Of a stretch of 64,000 nt of DNA, positions 36,193 to 46,429 are shown piece by piece. Positions within the stretch are counted from its first letter, which is position 1. Each line of letters opens with the position of its first letter. The DNA comes from Rhyzopertha dominica (lineage: Eukaryota; Arthropoda; Insecta; Coleoptera; Bostrichidae). Both the position numbers and the translations under genes were made by a program. The notes under the pieces were generated by a model. That model did not search any database. It was not told the origin of the DNA and saw nothing but the letters and a program-made list of their open reading frames with translations. The stretch spans positions 46,273,325 through 46,337,324 of the forward strand of contig QCXZ01000064.1 of assembly GCA_025024175.1 (NCBI GenBank), given 5' to 3'.

Positions 36193-37039
36193 TCTCCTTG
36201 GAATATCATTGTTAGTATCAACGCTGATGCATTAAAGGAAATACGGGTAAAATATAAAGCAAGCTTCATTAAGACTGCAATTACAAGAGAATGATGGCTC
36301 TAAAAAACAGCGTGATGGACAGAAGAAGTTAAGATAACAATAATTCGGCATTAATGCACTGTTACCCGTGGCATTTGTAGATTATATCATGGAGATGGGA
36401 AATACAATTATTGTAGAGAATTTGGCATTTTACTATTTAATAAACGACAATTCGATAGCGGTCGCTTTCAACTTCAAGTCACAAGTAACGATAAGATGTT
36501 ACTGGTTCGTTGAACCAAGTAAATAAAAATATTTAATAAACGAAACTGAACATATATACAAAGCAATTGTTATTTACCCATTATTTGGTTAAGCATATCT
36601 TTAAGATTCCATAAAATAAAGGACTTTTCCTTAATTAATAACACAATTTGGTTACAAATTGTTTTCGTACATTTGGCCATGTCAATTTATTATTCTTCTT
36701 TTCTTTCTTTCTTTATTATTTCGTTTTCTGTTCTAAAAAAAATTTTTCTTCAAATAAAAAAACACTGACAGTCTTGCTTATAAAATATGTCATTAAAAGT
36801 GAAATTATTTATTTTATTTTTGAGAACTACCACAGACTCGTTTACGGGACAAATGATGCAATGCATGCTAAAGGACACAAGAAAACAGTTATTTAGTATT
36901 GATTACTCTACTACCTTGTTCGTGAAAACTACTAAACTACTTACGGTATATTTGGATGTACATTCAAATAATTTTGTTGAATTGAATGTTGGTGAATTTG
37001 CATAATTTAGATGTTGAACCATTAATGCAAAGTATATCA
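36193..37039. other. No recognisable gene
   Basis: AT-rich with poly-T/poly-A tracts around 36690-36760. ORFs at 36648-37005 are low-complexity and overlap one another. Confidence 0.4.
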
Positions 37040-39690
37040 AAAAGTATAAAAATACAGATATTCTAACAACTTCGTTAGCTAACCATTTTATTGTTAAATA
37101 GTCACACATCCACACTGGGCAATTTAAATTCGTTACATTATGCAATAAATCATCAAAATTAAAGTATTTGAAAATTTTAGGAATATGTTATAAAATAATT
37201 AGTCAACAAAATTTGACTAGTTTGAATGATTATTGTAATTTCAATTGTCCAGTTCTATAATATTTACATAATTTGACATTTTGACGTTCAAATACTGAAG
37301 GCCATAAAGCTTTAATACTGAGTCCAAAGCCAAACTTCAGCAACTTTTCATTTTCAACTTTATAAACATCCCTAATTGCCTGGAAAGATGCATAACGGAT
37401 TGTTTTATTGTCGTTAAAATCCGGAAAACAGAAAGTTTATGATAATTTTTAAATTAAGCCAATTGTTGCGGATGCATTTGAACATGTCGACGGAATCATT
37501 CAAATAAAAAAGAGGCTTACTTCTGTAAGCAGGATTTGGATAAACAATATACAATTTTTGGGAAATTTTACTAATTGTTGTTTCTTTTTTGTGCTATCAG
37601 GAAAGTTGGCAACGTGTGCAACTGTTTTGCTATTAATTTTGTTATTATCAGTAACAATAGCAACTACTTGAAAGCGACTATTTTGCAAGCCCAGTACTAC
37701 CGTTTTTAAAATTTCAAATGTTTGCCAGCATTCATTTTACTGACAGGCACAATATGAGCTACATCTTTAAACTGTGATAACAGACTCTGTACCATAAAAA
37801 CGTGGGCTGTTGAGGCCAAGTTTTGGCTGTTATAAGCTGAGCCTACTAAATTTCCTCCTTTATAATCCAAATAAGGCTTGATGTGTACTTCATCTAGCGT
37901 TAAAGTGACATACGATTCATGGCACTCCAGAAAGTTTCTTTTTTCCTTGACATAGGTTAGAAAAGATGAACAATTTGGATCAACATTAACACCAGTAGCG
38001 GCTCGTGACCTTCCAAGTAGGGTAGGCGACACCTTATACTCGTGTAATAGTATAAGCAAATATAATTATTGTCTTCGATCTTGGAATATGTGTATTTTAA
38101 TAGTCACGCCAATAATTTATTTTTATTCGTATACCGCCGCACATTTATTCGTTTTCTGCTCTAAGCGACCTTATATTTCTCCAAATCAAATATTAAACAA
38201 AGAATTTAGCAAAGCTCAAACTATAATAAGCTCAAAAACGCTAAAAAAGGAAACGAAACTTGTAAAACAATACTTCATTTAAATAATAGAGCACCTAATG
38301 CTATCCGTGTTGTAACTATTTAGAGCATATTGAAAGTTTATATAACATATTCCAATGTCACGTCTTCCTACTGCATGATTATTATGATGTTTCATTTTGA
38401 CGATAAAAAAATTTAAAAATGTAACACTTGCAAGTTGCTGCCATCTACCGGTGTCGTTAAAAACCTCTATCGCTCTCTTTCGCAGTGCGAATAGTCCGAG
38501 CCCATTCAAAGTTTGTCGTAGGCGACCCATCATTCCGCCTGAGACGCATCTTTATGCGAGATTTTACCACGTTAACCGCAGTTGCAGATTCTGAAGGACG
38601 TGAACACAAATACAAATGAATTTCAGTTGATTAAGTTGTGTCGCCTATTCCCAATTTAAACATTAACGCGATTCGTAATTTTTGAGCGGTATGGGTAAAC
38701 TTGGGATGAAATATGAAATGAACACTGGAATAAAAACAAATTGCATTAAAAAAATTATAAATTTCTAGCTAATTAGTATTTATTTTTTATGACATCGATG
38801 ATTGAAATTGCAAGGTAGGCGGTGCCTACCCTGCCTACTCCGAGGAGCCGCCACTGATGAACACTAGAGCACAGATATTTAAGTGTCTTAGTGTGTGGTA
38901 AAACCAATAATGCTGCAGCTTCTTAAAAATTTATAAGCGTGTGGGGAAATAAACAAAAGCATTGAAGAAATAACCATAACTTCAGCGTCAAATATATGAT
39001 ATCCCTTTGATTGGATACATAACTGGATTTGTGTTTTTATAAACTGAATAATGTTAATTTATTTTCGTCGATTTGCAATGAATCTAACAGATTGTTAATA
39101 GTCCTAACTACAACTGTATTATTACGTTGATTATGTTTATCATCTTTCAAGACAGTTTCAGATAAAGTAATGATTTCGTCTAACTGGACAACATTCGTTA
39201 CAGGCTGAAAAAACCCTTGATTTTTATATCTATGCCATTACGAAAAACATTGACATTTATTTACGGTTACATACAAATGTCATGTGGCACATTAAAATTT
39301 AAATAACAGAAAACGACACAATCTGACTTTGTAATAACATGCCAGTCATTTCGTAAAGTGACATAATCTAATTTCAATTTAAGCTCAGCCAAATCTGAAA
39401 ACCTGAATTTCTCCTTTTGTTCCGTAGCTGTGATACTGCTTTCAAGTATTGCCTTCTGCAGTTTCAACTTCGATCCTACCTTTTCTATCTGAAAGTGCTT
39501 CCCGTATACGAGCAGGTTTAGAATTGCTTAAATACGTTGGACAATTTGGTAGTAAACATGGTACTGCTCCTGGCCTCAATTTTGACACGCCAAGGGTAAC
39601 ACTGATCGTATTGCCAATCTTCCAATCAACGGCACTGGATGTAGTTAAAATATCCGATTCACAAAAATGTTTTTGGCAAATCTGCAATAA
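37040..39690 (-). pseudogene. P-element / THAP9-like transposase, split by an insertion
   Basis: Read on the - strand from 39687: the second half of a THAP domain (ICQKHFCESDI ... KLRPGAVPCLLPNC), then KLQKAILESSITATEQKEK with FRFSDLAELKLKLDYV, a stretch ending LKYLCSSV, an 864-bp insertion, and NCSSFLTYVKEKRNFLE, LTLDEVHIKPYLDYKGGNLV and AHIVPVSKMNAG. After a frameshift come FQVVAIVTDNNKINSK (37500-37688) and PDFNDNKTIRYASFQAIRD with LLKFGFGLSIKALWPSVF (about 37250-37420). The LDE..I and VTDNN segments hold acidic residues of the RNase H-like core in P-element transposases. THAP plus this core defines the P/THAP9 group. At least three frame breaks and the insertion make it inactive; no 31-bp terminal repeats were found. 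Confidence 0.85.
37993..38856. mobile_element. Non-autonomous hAT-type element inside the P-like transposase (864 bp)
   Basis: The left end CAGTAGCGGCTCGTG and the inverse of the right end CAGTGGCGGCTCCTCGG match; both continue to an AGTAGGGTAGGC / AGTAGGCAGGGTAGGC block. CAGTG fits the hAT YARNG end. Flanking octamers ATTAACAC (37985-37992) and ATGAACAC (38857-38864) agree at 7 of 8 positions, as expected for an old 8-bp duplication. No transposase is encoded. Confidence 0.8.
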
Positions 39691-40027
39691 ACAAGAGCAT
39701 GCTTTAACCTTATTAGTTTGGTACTAGGTTCTTTAGCATCTTATTAGCTTTAAATTCACAACACATTACAATTGATTATCTAAATAGAAATAGTTGCAAG
39801 TACTGATAGACTACCAAAGTTTATTGTTTGAGTTTGGATGAAGAAACGGACTTAAGTAGTAGTTACCCATACACCGAGGAACACAACACTTGTTTACCAT
39901 TTTTCACGACTTTCCCCGAATTTGTCTCACTACCACTGGCCGCAATTTCATTAAAGACGTTTTAATACATAGTTTTACACGTATACAACCATTTTAACTC
40001 TTATAATATATTTGAAGGAAACGAGTA
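39691..40027. other. No recognisable gene
   Basis: The THAP N-terminus expected upstream of 39690 on the - strand was not recognised here. Otherwise featureless. Confidence 0.35.
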
Positions 40028-40135
40028 TTATGCAAAGCACAATTGCTTGGCTTTAGGAATATAGGTGGCGTTGGCTTTACCCAATATGAGATGCATGTCT
40101 GCAAGTTCTGAAAATGTGTAATTCATGATATAAAC
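40028..40135 (-). pseudogene. Fragment resembling a transposon helix-turn-helix (DUF4817-type)
   Basis: The - strand reading MNYTFSELADMHLILGKAN resembles the start of the DUF4817 helix-turn-helix found at the N-terminus of some insect Tc1/mariner-superfamily transposases (pattern ..EL.DM..I.G...N...A). The match ends after about 20 residues. A possible partner catalytic fragment of the same superfamily lies far off at 49975-50168. Confidence 0.4.
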
Positions 40136-40443
40136 TAAGTCAAAAGAAAAAATAACGACAAACACAAGCAAGACAAATAATAATAAATTTATAGGGACCG
40201 TGCACGCGCCCGCGTTCAGAGACCTCTGGTGGATTGAACAGACAAATGTGGGGTATAAATACAAATTAAATCGTGTAAAGTGACACGGCAAAAGCGGGTG
40301 TTTATGCGAAATGAACGAAATAATAATCAAATATGGTTTTGAAGGTATTAAAATAACTATTTATAATTAAACTATTAACTAACTATTTATAATTAAACTG
40401 TAGTTTAAGGCGCACTGTTTGTGAAATATGTCGAAATTATGAC

Positions 40444-40598
40444 ATTGAATAGCTTGCAAACAAACTGGTTTTTGTTTGTAATTTGTTTCACACTATTTAT
40501 CATTTTCAAGAAACCTTTCTTAATCGTCGAATTATTATTCGATAAATAGTGTGAAACAAAGCACAAACAAAAACCAGCTTGTTTACAAGCTATTCAAT
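40444..40598. mobile_element. 155-bp fold-back element (58-bp arms)
   Basis: The left arm (40444-40501, ATTGAATAGCTTGCAAACAA ...) is inverted at 40541-40598 (... TTGTTTACAAGCTATTCAAT) with a few mismatches, around a 39-base loop. Long arms with a short loop are typical of a fold-back MITE. No clear target duplication was identified. It lies 130 bp from the PLE palindrome. Confidence 0.75.
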
Positions 40599-40796
40599 AT
40601 AGTGACTACTAATAACTATTACAAATTTAGTCTTCCATCTTCATTTTATGGCATTCATTGTTCGTTAAGCAACTGCAAATATGAATGGGTATCGAATAAA
40701 ATACTTTGCGGTCGTCTGTCACTACAAAGGTAAGGTTTCTTGGGGGAATTCGACCTGGTGGTAAAAATCAAGGAATAATCTTTATTTTTGCCCAGC

Positions 40797-40826
40797 TTTC
40801 GACTGCTTTATTGCAGTTTTGGTCAG
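40797..40826 (-). ncRNA. Hammerhead-like motif, left PLE arm (core mutated)
   Basis: On the - strand: CTGACCA, then AAACTGC-AATAAA-GCAGTC (stem II with its outermost pair lost), then GAAA. Compared with the right-arm copy, core position 8 (G of CUGANGA, part of the catalytic machinery) is C. The other arm keeps the consensus, so this one should be inactive. Confidence 0.6.
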
Positions 40827-41198
40827 GGCTTTCTACAACAACAATCCAATAATTACATTAAGATTACAAAAATGGAACAACATATTACTTACAAAATTGA
40901 GGTTTAACTAGGCAGCTCTATTATATAGGTTATCAATCTTTGGAAATTTAAGTTTAACACGCATATGCTAGATGTATTTCGCATATATCACAATGCAAAA
41001 TTTTTTGTACAATACAATGAATAGAATAAAATATATAAGGTGACATATACGTCGTAATCAAATTCACAAACCACTTATATTTTGCTTTTGAATTTTGATT
41101 CATATGATTTTAAAAGGGATCGCCAATAACTACTTGAATTTAGGCTTTATTATTTCTGTAAAATTTCTGTCGGTAACAAAAATGGGTGTATATATTAC

Positions 41199-41952
41199 TT
41201 AAATTTTGTGTATACGATTTTTATTAATAATGCTACTAGTTTTATTAATTTGGTACATCTCCAAAATGAGTCTTTTATTAGTTTTCTGTTCTTTTTCTAA
41301 AATTTTGACACTATCCCAATTTATGTTATGGGTATTATTTATTGCATGTTCTGCTAGAGCACATCTTGTACGTTTTGTGTTTAAACCACTCTTATGCAGT
41401 GCCAATCTACTAGATAGCCATTGTGAAGTTTCGCCAATATACTTGTCTTCACATGTATCGCATTCTATACAATAAACAACACCCGATTGATATTTTAATG
41501 GAATTTTGGATTTTAATTTTGTAAACAAACTTGAACCTGTTTTAAAATTTTTTATAGCAATTTTTATGTTTGCATTATAGAAAGTTCTTATTAATTTCTT
41601 TGTTAATGCTGTAATGTTGAGAAAAGATCCAAACTTAACAATTTCAGAACCCTAGACTTCATTTTCATTATGGTTAATTTCTAAAATTTCATTTTGAGCA
41701 GTTGAGTAAAGCAATTTATTGATTAGTCCAGGTGGATATCCGTTTTGAATAAGTAAGGTTTTTATGTTTGATAAATTTTTATAAAGAAATTTAGGATATT
41801 TTGGTTATTCTATTTTTCATTTGTTTAATAAAATTGATTTTTATTTTCGTAGAATGATCTGACTGAAAATTTATGTACCTACCCGAGGCTGTAGGTTTCT
41901 GGTACTAATCTAAATAATTTTATTATTTACAACGTATAACTTTTGTATCAAG
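41199..41952 (-). pseudogene. Left-arm PLE: reverse transcriptase end and GIY-YIG endonuclease
   Basis: The open part (41528-41199) encodes a PLE endonuclease: SGVVYCIECDTCEDKYIGET has the VVY...YIG pair of the GIY-YIG nuclease with the CxxC zinc-binding insertion typical of Penelope elements, followed by the conserved SSRLALHK and ALAEHAINNTHNINW blocks. In the family this domain nicks target DNA so the linked reverse transcriptase can prime there. Upstream the frame is interrupted by a stop near 41655 where the right arm has Gln (EVQAS). Only the last part of the reverse transcriptase is present. Endonuclease residues look intact, but no complete protein is possible. Confidence 0.85.
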
Positions 41953-41979
41953 AGAGAGTTAGATGGGTGTGTTTCATTT

Positions 41980-42780
41980 CTTGATACAAAAGTTATACGT
42001 TGTAATACTAAAATTATTTTAGATTGGTATCAGAAACCTACAGCCTCGGGTAGGTACATAAATTTTCAGTCAGATCATTCTACGAAAATAAAAATCAGTT
42101 TTATTAAACAAATGAAAAATAGAATAACCAAAATATCAAATCCTAAATTTCTTTATAAAAATTTATCAAAGTTAAAAACCTTACTTATTCAAAACGGATA
42201 TCCACCTGGACTAAAATATAAATTGCTTTATTCAACTGCTCAAAATGAAATTTTAGAAATTAATCATAATGAAAATGAGGTCCAGGCCTCTGAAATTGTT
42301 AAGTTTGGATCATTACCCAACATTACAGGATTAACAAAGAAATTAATAAGAACTTTCTATAATGCAAACATAATAATAGCTATAAAATAATTTAAAACAG
42401 GTTCAAGTTTGTTTACAAAATGAAAATCCAAAATTCCATTAAAATATCAATCGGGTGTTGTTTATTGTATAAAATGCGATACATGTGAAGACAAGTATAT
42501 TGGCTAAACTTCACAATGGCTATCTAGTAGATTGGCACTGCATAAAAGTGATATAAACACAAAACGTACAAGATGTACTCTAGCAGAACATGCAATAAAC
42601 AATAGCCATAACATAAATTGGGATAGTGTCAAAATTTTATAAAAAGAACAAAAAACTAATAAAAGACTCATTTTGGAGATGTACCAAATTAATAAAACTA
42701 ATAACATTATTAATAAAAAAAATTGGCGATCCCTTTTAAAATCATATGAATCAAAATTCAAAAGCAAAATATAAGTGGTT
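41980..42780 (+). pseudogene. Right-arm PLE: reverse transcriptase end and GIY-YIG endonuclease
   Basis: The frame reads FLDTKVIRCNTKIILDWYQK then PTASGRYINFQSDHSTK, the PLE thumb signature ([Y/H]xKPTxSGRYxNF). The + ORF 42112-42390 continues KNRITKISNPKFLYKNLSKL and NGYPPGLKYKLLY into the RT-endonuclease linker. The endonuclease follows (SGVVYCIKCDTCEDKYIG) but a stop replaces the residue after YIG (about 42506), and another follows near 42640. So this copy has a broken nuclease but a better-preserved hammerhead motif than its partner. Confidence 0.85.
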
Positions 42781-43019
42781 TGTGAACTTGATTACGACGT
42801 ATATGTCACCTTATATATTTCTTCTAGTCATTGTATTGTAAAAAATTTAGCATTGTGATATATGCGAAATACATCTAGCATATACTTGTTAAATTTAAAT
42901 TTCCAAAGATTGATTTCCTATATAATAGAGCTGCATAGTTAAACCTCAATTTTGTAAGTAACATGCTGTTTCATTTTTGTAATTTTAATGTAATTATTGG
43001 ACTGTTGTTGTAGAAAGCC

Positions 43020-43049
43020 CTGACGAAGACTGCAATAAAGCAGTCGAAA
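43020..43049 (+). ncRNA. Hammerhead-ribozyme-like motif, right PLE arm
   Basis: CTGACGA (43020-43026), one A, then GACTGC-AATAAA-GCAGTC forming a perfect 6-bp stem II, then GAAA (43046-43049). CUGANGA and GAAA are the two invariant core strands of hammerhead ribozymes, and PLEs are known to carry these in their terminal repeats. Stems I and III were not resolved by eye, so activity is unproven. Confidence 0.7.
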
Positions 43050-43136
43050 GCTCGGCAAAAATAAAGATTATTCCTTAATTTTTACCACCAGGTCGAATTC
43101 CTCCAAGAAATCTTACCTTTATAGTGAATGGGTATC

Positions 43137-43969
43137 TATAAGCTGGTATAAAATGATGCAAAATGCGAAGGCGGACCTCGCTTCGAAGGTTCGAAGATCA
43201 TCAACTATAGGNTAGTATCGAACGAGCGCTAAACCATCCTGAAAACATACCTACTGTTATTCATGCTACATATGCTTGGGTATTAGTATTAGGCGCAGGG
43301 TTGGAATCTATTACAAAATTCCAAGAAGGTAAAGCCATTGTATGAAATAGGATTTGTCAACGATGATAAGAAACGGGCGGAGACAGGGAGAACTTAAATA
43401 CGGTAAGCAAAAGTGACAATGTTTTTCGTTTAAGCTGTAGCCAGCAGACGAACGCCCAACGCTACAATTTGTTCTTCTGGACAACTATCTCTCGCGGGTC
43501 AAGTGCTCAAGTCGTTTTGTACTAGGTATACCTATATACTGCAGAACACATAACAAAATGTTGTTTTCGTTCAGCTTCCCAAACCTTTCCACTAAATCAA
43601 TAAAAGCGTATGTTTTTGCTGCCACACGAGTTCTCATTATTATTACAGTCCACAACAATTTCTTTGAGATTTAGGCACTTTTCAACGTATTACACACTTC
43701 CCTCACAATATTAAAGCAAAAGTAAACCAACGAAATTCGTGGTTGTCATGCTGCGTATACCTCAATTTTGCGTTATTTCACCCCCGGTGGCGCTAGTAGT
43801 CAACGTGCACCACTGATCTCTAATTTATTTATTTAGAGATCAGTGACGTGCACGCTCCACATATGCATTACTAAGGAATAATATTAATACATTTATTTTA
43901 TTACAGGTTCCGCCTAACACGAAATAACAGTTATTAGCAACTCCGTACAGATGTGATGTAATAAAAAAA
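43137..43969. other. 5' flank of the receptor gene
   Basis: No coding sequence recognised. A pyrimidine-rich tract ending TTTATTACAG at 43906 could be an acceptor for a 5' UTR exon starting at 43907, 63 bases before the receptor ATG. No promoter elements can be assigned. Confidence 0.4.
43811..43845. repeat. Perfect 13-bp inverted repeat upstream of the receptor exon
   Basis: CACTGATCTCTAA (43811-43823) is inverted exactly at 43833-43845 around a 9-base loop; GTGCAC occurs just outside both arms. It may be a fold-back insertion remnant or a structured site in 5' flanking DNA. Confidence 0.65.
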
Positions 43970-44481
43970 ATGGTGGACCGGAGTGCACTAGAAAAACTGC
44001 TAGAAATCATTCAGAATACAAGCTTCCCAAGTACCATAATGAAACAGTTTAACATGACTAACACAACAGAATTCACAACAGCCTTCACGGAGATGATAAC
44101 GACTACAGCACAGGCAGATTGTACGTGTAATACAGAGTTGCTGGATATATATACTAAACAGTATCATGGTTACCTATCGATCATCGTGTGTTTTTTCGGA
44201 ACGTTGGCAAACATGCTGAATATCACCGTGCTTACAAGAAAAGAAATGGCAGTCGCACCAATCAATCGGATATTAACTGGACTCGCTGTGGCGGATATGC
44301 TGCTAATGATCGAGTATGCACCGTTCGCATACTACTATCACTTTTTGCTGCAGGATGGCAGGGACTTTCCTTATGGCTGGACTCTGTATATGCTCTTTCA
44401 CAATCACTACAGTCAAGTGCTACATACTACATCGATTTGTTTAACACTCGCACTAGCAATATGGAGATACTTAGCCATTGG
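43970..44481 (+). CDS. Myosuppressin/FMRFamide-like peptide receptor, first coding exon (residues 1-171)
   Basis: Encodes the extracellular N-terminus and TM1-TM3 of a class A neuropeptide receptor of the insect DMSR (myosuppressin receptor) group. Sequons N16-TS, N28-MT and N31-TT lie in the N-tail. TM1 has GTLAN (N81 = N1.50), TM2 has LAVAD (D109 = D2.50), and TM3 ends AIWRYLAIG, with W165-R166-Y167 in place of the usual DRY, as in known myosuppressin receptors. No Cys is seen at the usual 3.25 position (YGWTLYMLFHNHY). The exon ends at a strong donor (GG|GTAAGTAT) in phase 2; reading on gives a stop at once, so splicing is required. The ATG at 43970 is the first in frame. It could be myosuppressin receptor itself or a paralogue. 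Confidence 0.92.
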
Positions 44482-45370
44482 GTAAGTATATGATGAAAAT
44501 TATTTTTTGTTTTCTTCACTGTTATAAAAAAACAATAGATGTAGTTCTGAAAACAGGTTTATTTTTTTATTTCTTTATAGGAACAGCGTTTTCTTGTCTA
44601 TCACTTTGTATTTAAGGGGGTAGACTCACTGAACTCTAAATAACTGGATGTCGTATAAGTCATTCAAAACTGTGACAAGTAGAAACTCGTGCGCCACCAT
44701 GCCGCTGGTACTCGTACTATCAATTAGGCTTTTAAGAACACGCGACTTTCGAAGTGACTGCCAGGGGGCAGCTGACAGCTGCAACATGTGTCCCGTAACA
44801 GTAGCCAGCCAGCCAACCGTCAACCACGACCGACGCACGAAGGACGCTGATTCATTAGCTGTGAGCCGAATCAAACGAATCATGGCATGAATCATTCAAT
44901 TTGAACAACTTGGTCATGCACCCGCTGGGTGCCCCCTGGACGCCATGTTGGATGACGTAATCTTAAAAAGCCTAATTTAACGGCGCGTTCAAATTTTAGG
45001 TTAGATGGTTAAATATAATATGGTTATAAGTAAATGTAACATCCAGTTTGTACGGCACATGTTTCTCACTCAAACGCTACAATGATCATCTTTTGGAAAT
45101 CTGCCATAAAATGAAAAAAAAAACAGAGTTATCATAACTTTAAGATGCTAGTGTAAATCTATACAGTAATCCATGACTATGCTTACTTCCAGCATTCATA
45201 TCCAAGTTTATTTTTTCGGAAATACGCTGTCTTCTTAAATAACTGACAAAAAATCAATAGCACTCCGTTTGCACTTGTTATTTTTGGCTGTACTTGTCAC
45301 GACAAACTGTGGTTTACCGTACAAGCACATTACTCTTAAAGAGTAAATAAACAAATCAGCAACGAAGATA

Positions 45371-46249
45371 GACGTTGGAAAAACAGCCTGCCAACCTGAC
45401 AAAAATTTTACGTAGTCACTTAAAGACCTACTATAAGGATGTAAACAAATTATTCGATAAAAAAAACTACAAGAAAATTTTCAAAATGCCATTCACTCAA
45501 TTTGTCCTGACAGATACCATTTCCATTTTCTATGATATTATGTTCTATGTAGGACAAACTTCTCAATGGCTAAAAAGTAGAATTTCCTTACATAAAAGTG
45601 ATGTTAATAAAAAAAGAGACAGATGCGCTCTTACAACACATGTTGTCAATAACAATCATTCTATCTGTTGGGAAGACGTAAAAATTTTAGAAATTGAAAG
45701 TAATTATAACAAAAGGTTTATTTTGGAAATGTTTCAAATACAAAAGACTAAAAATTCTATAAATAAAAAATCAGACACGCAACGACTTAGTAATATATAT
45801 ACATATTTGCTATCACTAACTTAACATATTTAGTATATTCAAAATTGCAGTCTGTTTGTTTCTGATATATATAAATTAAAGAATAGATCATTAAATTATA
45901 AATATAAAAAATAAAAAAAATATAATAAAAAATAGTTATTTATATGATGTATTAGTTGGTCATATTGATGTATTGGTAATATTGTTTTGTAGTCTTGAAA
46001 TTGTTTTAAATTTGAATTTGACAGAATTTGAATTTCAAAAATATGTTAAATTTTTCGTTCCTTTTTTCGTTGAATACCAGGATTATATAAACATAGAACA
46101 TATCATAGAAATTGCATAATCTCAAATTTCCTGTAAGTACATAATTGTTGATTAGTAATTTAAGAATATTTTGTATATAAAAATTGTAAACTGCTTGTAG
46201 GAGTCCTGACGAAGACTTGAATATAGTCGAAAGCTTGACGTTGGAAAAA
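45371..46249 (+). pseudogene. Penelope-like element copy with GIY-YIG endonuclease and hammerhead motif
   Basis: ORF 45375-45824 encodes a PLE endonuclease: FYVGQTSQWLKSRISLHKSD, CALTTHVVNNNHSICWEDV and ILEMFQIQKTKNSINKK match the arms of the palindrome at 41-42 kb but are clearly diverged. The CxxC-VY lead-in is lost (IFYDIMFYVGQT), so a zinc ligand pair and part of the GIY motif are missing. No reverse transcriptase precedes it. The 3' tail carries a hammerhead-like core at 46206-46232. GACGTTGGAAAAA occurs at the start (45371-45383) and just after the hammerhead (46237-46249), reminiscent of the pseudo-LTR arrangement of PLEs. Confidence 0.8.
46206..46232 (+). ncRNA. Hammerhead-ribozyme-like motif in PLE tail
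   Basis: CTGACGA (46206-46212), an A, GACTTGAATATAGTC forming a stem II closed by GAC/GTC with a weak inner part, then GAAA (46229-46232). Same position and layout as the motif at 43020, at the 3' end of a recognisable PLE. Confidence 0.65.
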
Positions 46250-46429
46250 AGAGTATTCTTTAAACTAAGCTAAAGTCGAATAAACCCTAAAATAAATATA
46301 AATATTGATAACTACGACCGCTACTTCCTTTAATTTATCACAGGTGGTTTTATTTATATATTCGTATGGATTTGGATTACGCAATAATAATACTTTTTAT
46401 AAAAGCAGATTGGAATGGTGCAGCCATTC

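Larger units (their letters stand above)
40726..43120. mobile_element. Imperfect 2.4 kb palindrome of two Penelope-like element 3' halves
   Basis: Two PLE fragments lie head to head: one on the - strand (41952 down to about 40726) and one on the + strand (41980 to about 43120), with a 27-base spacer. Each runs from the reverse transcriptase segment FLDTKVIR / WYQKPTASGRYINF through the GIY-YIG endonuclease to a hammerhead-like motif near the outer end. Over the outer 215 bases I count about 14 differences between arms, so they are old copies and not an assembly fold-back of one sequence. Both start at the same RT codon. A 12-bp direct repeat, TGAATGGGTATC, sits at 40682-40693 and 43125-43136. 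Confidence 0.88.

Noticed and set aside
41199..41528. GIY-YIG ORF as a homing endonuclease or phage-type nuclease
   Set aside because: The CxxC insertion, the flanking PLE reverse transcriptase signature and the hammerhead-like tail identify a Penelope-like element.
40726..43120. Palindrome as an assembly fold-back artefact
   Set aside because: The arms carry many independent differences, including different stop codons.
44626..44895. Overlapping ORFs on both strands just after receptor exon 1
   Set aside because: They lie in the intron, have no motif, and the donor GTAAGTAT ends the exon at 44481.
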